The position numbers were made by a program, and so were the translations under genes. This document shows positions 25,170 to 33,944 of a stretch of DNA of 64,000 bases, piece by piece. The notes beneath the pieces are model-generated. The model was not told the DNA's origin, did no database searches, and was given only the letters and a program-made list of their open reading frames with translations. How positions within the stretch are numbered: position 1 is the first letter of the stretch; every line of letters starts with the position of its first letter. Source of the DNA: Hyphomicrobium_A sp963726795 (GTDB taxonomy: Bacteria > Pseudomonadota > Alphaproteobacteria > Rhizobiales > Hyphomicrobiaceae). The stretch is from assembly GCA_963726795.1 (NCBI GenBank), contig CAVSDD010000006.1, forward strand, positions 372,001 through 436,000, in the 5' to 3' direction.

Positions 25170-25500
25170 GTCGTTCTCGATCAGGTTGCGGTTAAGCCTT
25201 ATGGCGCGTCTGGAGTATAAGCCAGGGCGGAAGTGAACCGGAGATGAAAAACGCGAAGTGCTTTTCGGTATTCAACCCGCTGCGGCCCTCATGTAGCGCA
25301 TACTGACAATGCCGGAGATATTACGGTGTTGGTCGGCTTGGGCGAGCAAGCTCTTGTTGGCTCTCGGCGGCTTGCAGTCCATAAAGAATGCAGGCCGGAT
25401 CGGCTGGTCGAAATCGACAACGGACACCGGTTGCGCACGAAGGCTGGCAAGCAAAACGGCCAGACCGTCAGGTCAAAAACTCATCAACGAGGTTTCCTTC
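25170..25500. other. Intergenic region between divergent exported-protein genes
   Basis: 331 bases between the gene starting at 25169 (minus) and the gene starting at 25501 (plus), presumably holding both promoters. Weak open frames on either strand lack ribosome-binding sites or recognisable products. No repeat or strong hairpin was seen. Confidence 0.5.
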
Positions 25501-25959
25501 ATGCGTATTGGCTCCATTGTCTTGATCCTTGCCGGCCTCCTGAGCAGCAGCGCGTCTGCCGCACCGACGGCGTGTGCACTTATCTCCGCCGCCGACATGA
25601 GCACCGTTCTCGGTGCCACCGTAGCCGCGGTGGCCGATGACCGGGGCGGGCAGACCAAATGCACGTATTCGGCTGCAGGCGACGAACTCGGCGGAGCCTA
25701 CGCCGAGGTGCAGCTCAACTGGGGTGACGGCGTCGCCGGCATGAAGGGTGCCGGAGCCATGGAACCGGAGCTCGGACAGGTGATGGGCAAACTTGCGGGC
25801 CTGGGAGACCAAGCCACGTCGGTAGGTCCGATGATCCTCATCCGCAGGGGCAGCGATCTGATCACACTGGTCATTTCCGGCGTGCCCGACAGCGATGGCG
25901 CGGCGAAAAAAATATATGGTCTGCTCGACGCCGGGCTGCCCAAGGCGGCAGCGCCCTAG
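25501..25959 (+). CDS. Exported hypothetical protein (152 aa)
   Basis: Signal peptide MRIGSIVLILAGLLSSSASA is followed by a C-x-L-[IL]-[ST] type opening (CALISAADMSTVLGA) and later a second Cys (TKCTYSAAG). This layout resembles periplasmic sensor-like or DUF3558-like lipoprotein domains, where such cysteines bond, but the match is weak. The C-terminal half (MILIRRGSDLITLVISGV) looks like a beta-alpha sandwich. GAGG lies upstream of ATG 25501. Function is unknown. Confidence 0.65.
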   Translation: MRIGSIVLILAGLLSSSASAAPTACALISAADMSTVLGATVAAVADDRGGQTKCTYSAAGDELGGAYAEVQLNWGDGVAGMKGAGAMEPELGQVMGKLAGLGDQATSVGPMILIRRGSDLITLVISGVPDSDGAAKKIYGLLDAGLPKAAAP

Positions 25960-26204
25960 CCCGGGCACGAGGTCGCGATCAAAGCCGTTCGAGTGAACGC
26001 GCTACGACTTCGCTGAACTTGCGCGCTGAGAAATCTCGGCTCGGTCAAGAAGATTGGCGCGGCGCGCGCTTTATTCCATGTCATCGAGAAAAATTTCGGC
26101 AATGGCTTTCGCGCGCCTGCGAGCCCAGCCGAGCGGCGGGAATAAACCCGCGCTCCGACGAGTTTTGCTCTCCATCGTCCAAGCCACCCCAAAAGGAGAG
26201 CGCT

Positions 26205-26489
26205 ATGTCTCGTTGTCTCAAAGTTTGCAGCACCGCTTGTGCGGGCCTGTTGTGTGTCGGTTCACACGCGAACGCGGCGATCATGTGTGAGGGCCAGTTC
26301 CAGATCGTGAATGGCATGGCCGTCTCCACGCCATTCTGTCAGGACGAGAGCTTGTCCGCAGCGGCGCGCAAGCGCGGCATCGCGGTATCGGGCGCGGACG
26401 TGCGTCGCAGTACCGAGGTCAAGCGTGAAGTCTGCACGGCTGTGGCGTCGGCGAACGACAGCAGCTGTGCAGCGTACCTCGGCGACTGA
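26205..26489 (+). CDS. Small exported protein (MCxGxFQIVNG family)
   Basis: 94 residues. A signal peptide (MSRCLKVCSTACAGLLCVGS...NA) precedes MCEGQFQIVNG, VSTPFCQDESLSAAARKRG, VSGADVR and VKREVCTAVA...CAAYLGD. I recognise this from small conserved exported proteins of Hyphomicrobiales with the consensus FQ-V-NG, STPYCQD, AR-YG, KREVC, but no function is known. Four mature cysteines probably form two disulfides. AAAAGGAGAG precedes ATG 26205. Confidence 0.75.
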   Translation: MSRCLKVCSTACAGLLCVGSHANAAIMCEGQFQIVNGMAVSTPFCQDESLSAAARKRGIAVSGADVRRSTEVKREVCTAVASANDSSCAAYLGD

Positions 26490-26560
26490 AGAAGCGCTGC
26501 GAAAGTGTCAGGCATCTGCGCTGCGGCGCGGTGCCTGACTATTACGTGCCGGCTCAGCGA

Positions 26561-26956
26561 TCAGCACTTGGGCGTTTTCCAGGACCGCGTACTGCCGTCG
26601 GGGCAGGTGACGGTTCCCTTGCGGTCGCACAGCGCACGGCAATTGCGATAGACCCGCTGCCCCTCGGCCTTGGGCTTCACCGATCCGAGCAGCGAAGCGC
26701 ACTGCGAGTGGCAGGGCGCGACCGAGGTGCCTTGGCTTGTGCTGCCTAAAGGCTCGCAACACAACATCTGGAAACCCGTCGCGCAGCCGCCGGGCCGTTG
26801 CGCCATATATTTCCAGCCCTTGGGGCAAGTTGGCTCGCACAAGGGCGTCGTGCCCGACCACCGGCATTCTCGGGCCTCGGCTCGCGGCACAGCCCCGAGG
26901 AGGAGCACTGCGGCCAACGCCGCGAGTACGAGCTTTGAAACGCTTACGCTTGGCAT
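26561..26956 (-). CDS. Secreted cysteine-rich protein, six-Cys module then CX3C pair
   Basis: 131 residues from ATG 26956. The signal peptide (MPSVSVSKLVLAALAAVLLL...AEA) precedes a six-Cys module C-x8-C-x3-C-x13-C-x7-CC (CRWSGTTPLCEPTC to CATGFQMLCC) that aligns with the module of the 20548-20928 protein. After it comes a CX3C pair (CHSQC, 19 residues, CRALC) and a tail with two more Cys (VTCPDGSTR, KTPKC). The order of parts is the reverse of that in the 20548 protein. No family name or function is known to me. Confidence 0.72.
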   Translation of the reverse strand: MPSVSVSKLVLAALAAVLLLGAVPRAEARECRWSGTTPLCEPTCPKGWKYMAQRPGGCATGFQMLCCEPLGSTSQGTSVAPCHSQCASLLGSVKPKAEGQRVYRNCRALCDRKGTVTCPDGSTRSWKTPKC

Positions 26957-27136
26957 ACCCAGCTTCCGGCTTTCCCACGCTTCCGGTGGCCCACTACGAC
27001 GACATGCAGTTATCGCCGGAAGCCAGTCGGGTGACAATGCTGAGGTTTCGCAAGTTGCCTGCGGGGTGTGGCAGACCTGCCGACCGCCGTTGCTACAACT
27101 CGTTCCCGGAGGTAAGGTCCTAGCCGGGGGATAATC

Positions 27137-27613
27137 ATGTTGCGTTGCGTCGCCATTGGGTTGTTGGTGGTCGGCCTGTGCGGGTGTGCGTCACAGCAGG
27201 CCCAGACCTTTGCCGTGCCTCCTGCCGACGCGACGCCGGCCTATGCCGGTTCCGGTCCGGCCCAGGCCGCCGCGCCGCCCTCCTATCAGCAAACAGCGTC
27301 GCTTCCGCCTTCGCAGTGGGCTCCGGCCACCACCCAGGCGCTGCCGGCGACGCAGCCGGTCAAGCAATCGGCGCTCGCGCCCGCGGACCCGGACAAGGCC
27401 ATCGTTCGCCAGCTCATTTCCACCTCGCGCATGGCTTTCGCGGGCTCCTGCGCGTGCCCGTACGACGAAGATAAATCTGGCAGATGCGGAGATCGCAGCG
27501 CGTATTCGCGCGGCGCGCGCAACAAGCCGCTGTGCTTTGCGACCGATGTCACGCCCGAGATGATCAGCCGGCAGCGCAAGGGCGACGCGGCGATGGCGGG
27601 CGGCACGAACTAG
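27137..27613 (+). CDS. Lipoprotein with CACPYD-CGDRSAYSR domain
   Basis: 158 residues. A lipobox (VVGLCGC) marks it as a lipoprotein anchored at residue about 17. A Pro/Ala/Gln-rich linker of about 70 residues leads to a small conserved domain: CACPYDEDKSGRCGDRSAYS, then RGARNKPLCFATDV. Similar CPC...CGxRSAYSRxGG...PLCY domains occur in many small exported Hyphomicrobiales proteins of unknown function. It probably sits on the periplasmic face of a membrane. Confidence 0.75.
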   Translation: MLRCVAIGLLVVGLCGCASQQAQTFAVPPADATPAYAGSGPAQAAAPPSYQQTASLPPSQWAPATTQALPATQPVKQSALAPADPDKAIVRQLISTSRMAFAGSCACPYDEDKSGRCGDRSAYSRGARNKPLCFATDVTPEMISRQRKGDAAMAGGTN

Positions 27614-27659
27614 CAAGTGCCCTAAGCAAGTGCCCCAATACGCTAGGCCGGTTCGGCAA

Positions 27660-28115
27660 ATGCTCATAGCCAGCGCCTACAGCTACCGCGCCGACCCGAA
27701 CGTGCCGAAGTTCGACGACAGCGTGCCCCTGCTGATCTTCGACGGCCACTGCGTGCTGTGCTCTGACGGCGTGCGCTGGGAGATGACGCACGACCCGCAT
27801 GGAAAGACGCGCTTCGCCGCGATCCAGTCGCCGATCCCGCGCGCGCTCTACCGTCACTACGGCCTCGACGCCGATGCCTTCGACACCTTCATGGTGCTTG
27901 CAAACGGCAAACCCTACGTGCGCTGGGCGGGCCTGCTCGCCGCCGCGCGCACGATGCCGGCACCCTGGTCCTGGCTCGGCCAACTTGGCCGCATCGTGCC
28001 GGATTTTCTCGGCGACAAGATCTACGACTACGTGCAGCGCAACCGCTTCCGCTGGTTTGGCACGCGCGACGCCTGCTTCAAGCCGGATGCCACGCAGGCG
28101 CACCGCTTCCTGTGA
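27660..28115 (+). CDS. Thiol-disulfide oxidoreductase DCC family protein (DUF393)
   Basis: About 151 residues. The family signature is VPLLIFDGHCVLCSDGVRW (DGxCxxC) near residue 25, with LYRHYGLDADAFDTFMVL and YDYVQRNRFRWFG downstream. DUF393 proteins are thioredoxin-related and carry a CxxC active site; physiological substrates are unknown. No signal peptide is present. Start ATG 27660 is uncertain (an in-frame earlier start at 27630 exists and neither has a good ribosome-binding site). It lies 46 bases after the lipoprotein gene, within the Cys-rich secretome island. Confidence 0.85.
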   Translation: MLIASAYSYRADPNVPKFDDSVPLLIFDGHCVLCSDGVRWEMTHDPHGKTRFAAIQSPIPRALYRHYGLDADAFDTFMVLANGKPYVRWAGLLAAARTMPAPWSWLGQLGRIVPDFLGDKIYDYVQRNRFRWFGTRDACFKPDATQAHRFL

Positions 28116-28161
28116 GGGCGACCGCGCAGAGGTTGAACGCTGCGCGGCCGTTATCGGACTT

Positions 28162-28851
28162 TCAAATCTTCGCTATCGCGCCGGTGCCGGTGATGGCTGA
28201 ATTAATATGGGCCCTGCCGCTGTAGCTGAGGCTGCCGGTGCCCGAGAGCTTCGCGTCGATCTCCTTGTTCACGGCCAGCCGCGCCGATCCGGTGCCGGTG
28301 AGGCTCACGTTGGCACGTTCGACGAAGAGCCCATGCGCGTCGACGCTCGACGTGCCCGAAACACTGAGACGAAGCTCGGTGACCTTGCCGGTGGCCGTCA
28401 GCCCTCCGGTGCCGGAGAGGAAGACGGCAAGCCTTTGCCCCTTGACGCTTTTGATATTGGCCGAGGCCGTTCCCCTGAGATCGATCCGATCAAGCCTTCT
28501 CACCGTGATCCGGTAGACGAGCTTTTTGACGCCCGAATAAGCTTTGCCTGTCTCGACCGAGAGGCGCAGCACGCCGTTGTGCACCTCGCTCACCAGCACG
28601 GGCAGCACGTTGTCGTCGCTCTCGATCGTGAGCTTTTCGGTGTCTCCCTGGGTGATGAAGATCTGGCCGGTATTGTCCTGTTCGATTGCCGTGAACGCCG
28701 GAACGGCACGCTCCTCGACTTTGAGCACGCCTGAGCCGGCGATTTGCTCGCAATCGTTGCAAGAGTAGGCGTCCGATTGCGAAAATTGAATGTTGCAGCC
28801 GCCGGATAAAAGGGCGAGCGCGAGCATTGGCAGCAGGCGAGACCGAGACAT
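28162..28851 (-). CDS. Lipoprotein with GIN/DUF2807 adhesin-head-like domain
   Basis: 229 residues. A lipobox (LALLSGGC) gives lipidation at about residue 19. The rest is the right-handed beta-helix of the putative auto-transporter adhesin head GIN domain: VPAFTAIEQDNTGQIFITQG, LRLSVETGKAYSG and the Gly/Ser-Thr repeats LSGTGGLTATG, SVSGTSSVDAHG, LTGTGSARL, LSGTGSLSYSG, ITGTGAIAKI. It is probably outer-membrane or periplasmic. It converges with the DCC gene and diverges from the EamA gene. Confidence 0.87.
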   Translation of the reverse strand: MSRSRLLPMLALALLSGGCNIQFSQSDAYSCNDCEQIAGSGVLKVEERAVPAFTAIEQDNTGQIFITQGDTEKLTIESDDNVLPVLVSEVHNGVLRLSVETGKAYSGVKKLVYRITVRRLDRIDLRGTASANIKSVKGQRLAVFLSGTGGLTATGKVTELRLSVSGTSSVDAHGLFVERANVSLTGTGSARLAVNKEIDAKLSGTGSLSYSGRAHINSAITGTGAIAKI

Positions 28852-29071
28852 TGTGACCCCCTAATGCGGATAGCGCTGCAGCGAAATGCTGCTGCGACTG
28901 CGTGTGGCATCACGGAGGCTAAGCGGCGTGCGACAACCGCGATGTTCCCGCCGATACATCTGTTGAGATATGCAGGCCCGTCGATCCCTTGGCTGAGACG
29001 CCAAGCGGACGTCTCGCGCGTCGCCGGATTTGCGCTCGGCGCCGGCCACCCATTCAAGCAAAGGCGCCGTG

Positions 29072-29980
29072 ATGCCCGCCCAACCGCTCACCCTGCGCGA
29101 TGCTCTGCTCGCGCTCGCCGTGATGGCGGTGTGGGGCACGAACTTCGTCGTCATCCGCTTGGGCCTCAATCACCTGCCGCCGCTGTTCTTTGCCGCGCTG
29201 CGCTTCACCGTGGCGGTGTTGCCGGCTGTGTTTTTCCTGAAGCGTCCGCCGGTGCCGTGGATCAAGCTCGCAGCCTACGGCGTGCTGATCGGCGCCGGTC
29301 AGTTCGGGCTGCTGTTCCTCGCCATGCGCAGCGACATCACGCCGGGGCTCGCCTCGCTCGTCGTGCAGCTGCAGGCGTTCTTCACGATCGGGTTCGCGGC
29401 CGTCATCTCGGGCGAGCGCGTGAAGCCGATCCAGATCGGGGCGTTGCTGCTTGCGATGTCGGGCATCGGCGTGATCCTGGTACACACCGATGCTTCGACG
29501 ACGCCTCTCGGGCTCACGCTCGTTCTGCTTGCGGCGTTGTGTTGGGCGGGCGGCAACATCGTCGTGCGCTCCACCCCCACCGTGAACATGCTGGCATACG
29601 TGGTGTGGGCGAGCCTCTTCTCGCTGCCGCCGCTGTACGCGCTCTCGTTCCTGTTCGAAGGCTGGCCGGCGATGCGCGAGGGCCTTGCGCAGGCAGATCT
29701 CGCCACGTGGAGCGTCGTTGCGTTCCAGGGCTTCGCCAACACGCTGTTTGGCTACGCGACGTGGGGCGCGCTGCTGTCGCGCTATCCGGCGGCGACCATC
29801 GCGCCGTTGTCGCTGCTGGTGCCGGTGTTCGGCATGGGCGCCTCCGCGCTGTGGCTCAGCGAGCCGTTGCAGGGTTGGAAACTTGCGGCGGCGGCGCTCG
29901 TGATGACCGGGCTGTGCCTCAACGTGCTGGGTCCGCGGATTGCGAGCTATCGCGCCGCGCGCGTGCCGCCGGCGGCCTAA
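29072..29980 (+). CDS. EamA family (DMT) transporter
   Basis: 302 residues with ten predicted hydrophobic helices in two EamA repeats (LALAVMAVWGTNFVVIRLG at the start; LVLLAALCWAGGNIVVRS at the start of repeat two). It belongs to the drug/metabolite transporter superfamily in the inner membrane; RhtA/YdcZ-like relatives export amino acids or metabolites, and the substrate is not predictable. Start ATG 29072 is preferred over an earlier in-frame start at 29030. Its stop overlaps the end of the convergent 29977 gene by four bases. Confidence 0.9.
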   Translation: MPAQPLTLRDALLALAVMAVWGTNFVVIRLGLNHLPPLFFAALRFTVAVLPAVFFLKRPPVPWIKLAAYGVLIGAGQFGLLFLAMRSDITPGLASLVVQLQAFFTIGFAAVISGERVKPIQIGALLLAMSGIGVILVHTDASTTPLGLTLVLLAALCWAGGNIVVRSTPTVNMLAYVVWASLFSLPPLYALSFLFEGWPAMREGLAQADLATWSVVAFQGFANTLFGYATWGALLSRYPAATIAPLSLLVPVFGMGASALWLSEPLQGWKLAAAALVMTGLCLNVLGPRIASYRAARVPPAA

Positions 29981-30473
29981 CGCGGCGGCTCTAATGTGAC
30001 GCCGGCGGCGATCTCGCCGAGCGCGTCTGAGCGCGGAAACGGATTGCCGCGGCATCCTGGCCGCAGCGCGGTCAGCAAATAGGTGCGCCCCGCCGCCTTG
30101 ACGCACACAACCTCGCCGCGCGGAGTTGCGTTGCGGCAGCGGGTGTGGGCTGCGAAGCGCGTCCCGGCGCCGCCGCCGATGTCGATCGCGGACGTTTCCA
30201 TTTCGCGGATGTCGTAAGGACCGGCAGCAAAAGCGCGGCGCGCGAGATCGGCGCAGCTTTCAGCGCCGGCAGATGCCGTGACCTCGATGGCGCCGCTGTC
30301 TTCCGCCGCCACGAACCAGGCTGAATCTTGTGAGGCGGATGTGGCCTTGAAGCGCGCCGCGTCGAAACGGATCGTGGCGGCGCCAACGCGCACGCTGCTC
30401 GTCTCCGCGAAGGCGCCGCGCGCTGAGCGCAACCAGCGCGATACAACTCAAAGCGATCAGCGCGACGCATCAA
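29977..30473 (-). CDS. Exported hypothetical protein with disrupted N-terminus
   Basis: The clear frame (TTG 30432 to 29977) starts RSARGAFAETSSVRVG and has cysteines in ESCADLAR, HTRCRN, VVCVKA and RPGCRG, likely a small disulfide-bonded periplasmic protein. No signal is in frame, but the neighbouring frame encodes VALIALSCIALVALSA. Removing one base near 30464 and one near 30420 gives MRRLIALSCIALVALSA then RAFA-ET, a model signal peptide from ATG 30473. Family is unknown. It is 15 bases behind the L,D-transpeptidase gene, so probably cotranscribed. Confidence 0.55.
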
Positions 30474-30488
30474 TCTCAGTCCGGAAAT

Positions 30489-32139
30489 TCAGAAGCTGCC
30501 GCCGAGCGCATCGCCGACCATGTCGACGATCGAGGGCTGCTGGCGCTTGCGCGCGTAACGTGGGCTCGGGCCTGACGAAGCGACCGATCCCGTCACCGGC
30601 TCGACCGGCGCCAGATGGTTCTTGCCGACGTCGATCTCGTCCCACTTGCCGGCAAGCGCCAGCTTGATGCGCTTCTCGTGCCCGTAGATGTCGTTGAAGG
30701 TCTTGAGCTTGCCCGCCTCGTCCACCCACGCCGTGAAGTAGACGAGGTGCACGGGGATCTTCTTGTCGATGGCGATGATGTTATCGCGCGAGGACTGCAT
30801 CGTCTCTTCGGTCTTGGCCGCGTCCCAGCCTTTGTCCTCGGCGAGCACCAGCTCCGCCATCTTCATGGGATTGCGCAGGCGCATGCAGCCGTGGCTGAGC
30901 GTGCGCTGGCTCTGGGCGAACATCCACTTGTCGACGGTGTCGTGCATGAAGATCGTGTGCTGGGAGGGGAACGTGAATTTCACGACGCCCATGACGTTCT
31001 TGCGGCCCGGCGGCTGCACCACCTCGTACTCGCGGATGTCGGTCTTGTTCCAGTCGAAGGAATGATAGTCGAGCGGCTTGCCGTCCTTGGTCTGCAGCTC
31101 GAGATCCCACTGGCGGAACAGGCTGCCGCCGCGCCGCAGGTTCGGTTGCAGCTCGCGCACCTTGATCGATTCCGGCACACGCCAGAGCGGCTTGAAGACG
31201 ATCGTCTTCAGGTTGCGCGAGAAGATCGTCGTCTGCTTGCCGAGCTCGCCGACGACGATGCGCTCGGTATGGATCGGCTTGTCGTTCTTGTAGAGGTAGA
31301 CCATGTACTCGGGAATGTTCGCCAGGATGTGCAACTCGCCCAGATCGTCGGGCATCCAGCGCCACTCTTCCATGTTGGCGCGCAGCTTGTCGGCGAGCGG
31401 CTTGTTCTTGGCCGCGAGGTAGGCCTGGCGCAGCTTCTCGAACTGCGGCTGCTTGGGGTGGATACCGCGCAGGTAGGCGTCGGGCGCATCGGCGGCGGCG
31501 ATCTCGGTGATGATGCGTTCCGGATCGATCAGCTGCGGCTTGCGGTCGAATTCGCTCGTCAACAAAATCGTCGGGTCGATGATGCGACCGCCACGCGCGA
31601 AGCGGGCATACTTCAGAATAGCAAGCGAGATCGCGACGTCGTCGTCCGCAACCTCGGCCGGGCTCAGGTTCGCGATCGCGCCGTTGGGAACGTGGGGTAG
31701 CTCGAAGTCCTTGGCGTCGAGTTCCCAGTCGCCAGCCTTCATGATCTCGGCGATGAGCGCGCTGGCCTTGTCGTTCAATCCTTTCTCGCTCACCCAGATG
31801 GGAGCGTCGGCGCGCGCGGCATAGAACTCGGCGAGCACCGCACGCTCTTTCAGCTCTTGCGCGTTGCCCTCGGTCGGGAGCGCGTTGAGTCTTGGCGAGC
31901 AGAGCGGTCGCGGTCGGAGTTGCGGGCGGAAGCGCCTGGGCCGCTGGCGGCGGCGCTGGTGTTGCGCCAGGCGTGTTGGCGGCCGGTGCAACTGGGGCAG
32001 CCGACGCCGGCTCCGCGATTGTCGCGGGTTCGGGCACCGTCGCTTCCGGCTCAGGCCCACCGAGCGCGGTTGCGTGCGCGAGCCCGGCAAAGGCCGCGCA
32101 TGCGCATATGCTCAAGGTGAGGCTGCGAAACCGAATCAT
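30489..32139 (-). pseudogene. L,D-transpeptidase (YkuD, LdtD-like), one-base frameshift
   Basis: From ATG 32139 (GAGGG upstream) a signal peptide (MIRFRSLTLSICACAAFAGL) and an Ala/Pro-rich linker are read, then the frame is lost near 31888-31893. One base out, the protein continues LNALPTEGNAQELKERAV, a scaffold domain and the YkuD catalytic domain with SQHTIFMHDT and LSHGCMRLRN (catalytic Cys) to the stop at 30489. Restored length is about 549 residues. It would form 3-3 cross-links or attach proteins to peptidoglycan in the periplasm. The catalytic part is intact. Confidence 0.85.
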
Positions 32140-32261
32140 CTTCTCCCTCAACGCGCGCACGCTACCTGAGCCGTGGCTAAGTCGCCAGTCCGCGACGTAT
32201 GCGTGGCGCGCGAGGCGACATCAAGCATCAGCAGGGCGGCAGGAGTGCGGCCGCCGACGCG

Positions 32262-32790
32262 TCAGCCGCGCCCGCGGTAGGGGGCGACGCCCTGATCGGG
32301 CAGCCACACGCCGTCGGGCAGCGTGCCCGTCTGCCAGAACACGTCGATCGGCATGCCCCCGCGCGGGATACCAGTAGCCGCCGATGCGCAGGTAGTGCGG
32401 CGCCAATAGCTCGACCAGCTGCTTGCCGATCATCACCGTGCTTTCCTCGTGGAACGCGCCGTGGTTGCGGAAGGCGGCGAGGTACAGCTTCAGCGATTTG
32501 GATTCGACCAGCCAGTCGGCCGGCACGTAGTCGATCACGAGGTGCGCGAAATCGGGCTGGCCGGTGACGGGGCAGAGGCAGGTGAACTCGGGCGCGGTGA
32601 AGCGCGCGGCGTAGTGCGTGTCGGGATGCGGGTTGGGCACGCGCTCCAACACCGCTTCGGCCGGGGACGCGGGAATCCTTGCGAGGTGCCCCAAGAGCGA
32701 CAGCGGCTTTTCGCTTGCCCGCGTATTGCTTCCACTTGACACATTATTGCTTCCGCTTGCCGCGCTCTTGCCTGTCTTCTTACCGCCCAT
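32262..32790 (-). pseudogene. queF: NADPH-dependent 7-cyano-7-deazaguanine reductase QueF, one-base frameshift
   Basis: The type I (unimodular) QueF core is clear: FTCLCPVTGQPDFAH with the catalytic Cys, VESKSLKLYLAAFRNHGAFHEE and LAPHYLRIGGYWYP. The last 40 residues are then one base out of frame; correct reading resumes as RGGMPIDVFWQTG, WLPDQGVAPYRGRG and stops at 32262-32264. One base must be removed near 32361-32367; the span is 3n+1. Intact length would be about 175 residues. It reduces preQ0 to preQ1 for queuosine. queD starts the previous gene on the same strand (32794). Confidence 0.88.
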
Positions 32791-32793
32791 CGA

Positions 32794-33177
32794 CTACTCC
32801 GCCGCGTGACGCAATGGTGCGGGACCCGAGTAGACGCAGCCCTCGCGGCAGCTGTCGCGCGCGACCTCGATCTCGGCGAGACCGGGCACGCGGTTCTGCA
32901 GCCGGTTCCACAGCCACATGGCGATGCGCTCGAGCGTCGGCGCCTCGAGCCCCTCGACCTCGTTCAGCAGCCGGTGATCGAGCGTATCGCGCGCGTCGCT
33001 CATCGCCTCGGCCAACTCATCGAAGTGGAACACGATGCCCGTCTGCGGATCGGGCACGCCCTCGATCGACACGCGCGCGCGGAACGAATGGCCGTGCACG
33101 CGCGCGTTCGGCGTGCCGGGCGCGGCGCCGGGCAGGTAGTGGGCGGATTCGAACTGGAACTCTTTATAGATGCGCAT
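32794..33177 (-). CDS. queD: 6-carboxytetrahydropterin synthase QueD
   Basis: 127 residues. FQFESAHYLPG, VHGHSF, GIVFHFDELAEAM, TLDHRLLNE and APTLERIAMWLW match QueD, and the zinc histidines (SAH, HGH) are intact. The usual catalytic Cys four residues before HGH is Asn here (NARVHGH). The GCVYSGP tail is conserved. It converts dihydroneopterin triphosphate to carboxytetrahydropterin, the second step to preQ0; the substrate comes from FolE (10451-11107). It is between queE and queF with 3 bases to queF. Confidence 0.9.
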   Translation of the reverse strand: MRIYKEFQFESAHYLPGAAPGTPNARVHGHSFRARVSIEGVPDPQTGIVFHFDELAEAMSDARDTLDHRLLNEVEGLEAPTLERIAMWLWNRLQNRVPGLAEIEVARDSCREGCVYSGPAPLRHAAE

Positions 33178-33239
33178 GGGGGTCTTTAGGGGATTTCTGC
33201 CGGTCTTTTCAAGGGGCCAGCGTTAGGTTCACGGGCCGG

Positions 33240-33866
33240 TCAGGGGATCCCGAGCAGCTTATGGGTCTGCAGCGATAGGCGCCAGACCGGGTTCGCCTTG
33301 CAATACGCGACGGCGTTCACGGTGTTGGCCTCGACTTGCGGGCCATCCATGGGCTGCAGGAAGCGGTGGGCGAAATTGAGGTTAGCGAGCGCCGCCAAGT
33401 CGAGCTCGGCTTGCGGGTAGACGACCTTCAGCTCATCGCCCGAGCGCTGCTTTAGTTCCGTCGCGGCCTTGGGGCTGACGCAGATCCAGTCGATCTCGCG
33501 CGGCACATCGAGCGTTCCGTTGGTTTCGATGGCGATGCTGAAACCGCGCTGGTGCAGCGCCTCGATCAGCTCGGCGTCGACCTGAAGCATCGGCTCCCCG
33601 CCCGTGAGGACGACGAGGTCGGGCTTCGCTTCGCCCGTCGCTGCGAGGCACGCCGCTGCGAGCTCATCGGCCGTTGCGAAGCGTCCGCCACCCTCGCCGT
33701 CGGTGCCGACGAAATCCGTGTCGCAGAATTGGCAGTCGGCGGTCGCGCGATCCTGTTCGCGGCCCGACCACAGATTGCAGCCGGCGAAGCGGCAGAACAC
33801 GGCGGCGCGGCCCGCGTTCGCGCCTTCGCCCTGCAGCGTGTAGAAAATCTCTTTGACCGCGTACAT
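33240..33866 (-). CDS. queE: 7-carboxy-7-deazaguanine synthase QueE (radical SAM)
   Basis: 208 residues. EIFYTLQGEGANAGRAAVFC leads into the cluster-binding cysteines RFAGCNLWSG...DCQFCDTDFVG, the wide CX14CX2C spacing seen in one QueE type. VLTGGEPMLQVD, IETNGTLDVP and FLQPMDGP follow. It rearranges carboxytetrahydropterin to 7-carboxy-7-deazaguanine using SAM and a 4Fe-4S cluster. It leads the minus-strand order queE-queD-queF; queC is separate at 36570-37274. Confidence 0.93.
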   Translation of the reverse strand: MYAVKEIFYTLQGEGANAGRAAVFCRFAGCNLWSGREQDRATADCQFCDTDFVGTDGEGGGRFATADELAAACLAATGEAKPDLVVLTGGEPMLQVDAELIEALHQRGFSIAIETNGTLDVPREIDWICVSPKAATELKQRSGDELKVVYPQAELDLAALANLNFAHRFLQPMDGPQVEANTVNAVAYCKANPVWRLSLQTHKLLGIP

Positions 33867-33944
33867 GCGGCATCCCTAAGGGCTCGCCGCGTTCTCTTCA
33901 AGCGAGCGCCACTCTCTGGGTTGACGCAGGCCGAAATAGCACAG

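Noticed and set aside
26135..26175. EcfG-type general stress promoter (GGAAT ... AGTT) before the 26205 gene
   Set aside because: Both elements deviate from the GGAAC and CGTT consensus, so support is too weak.
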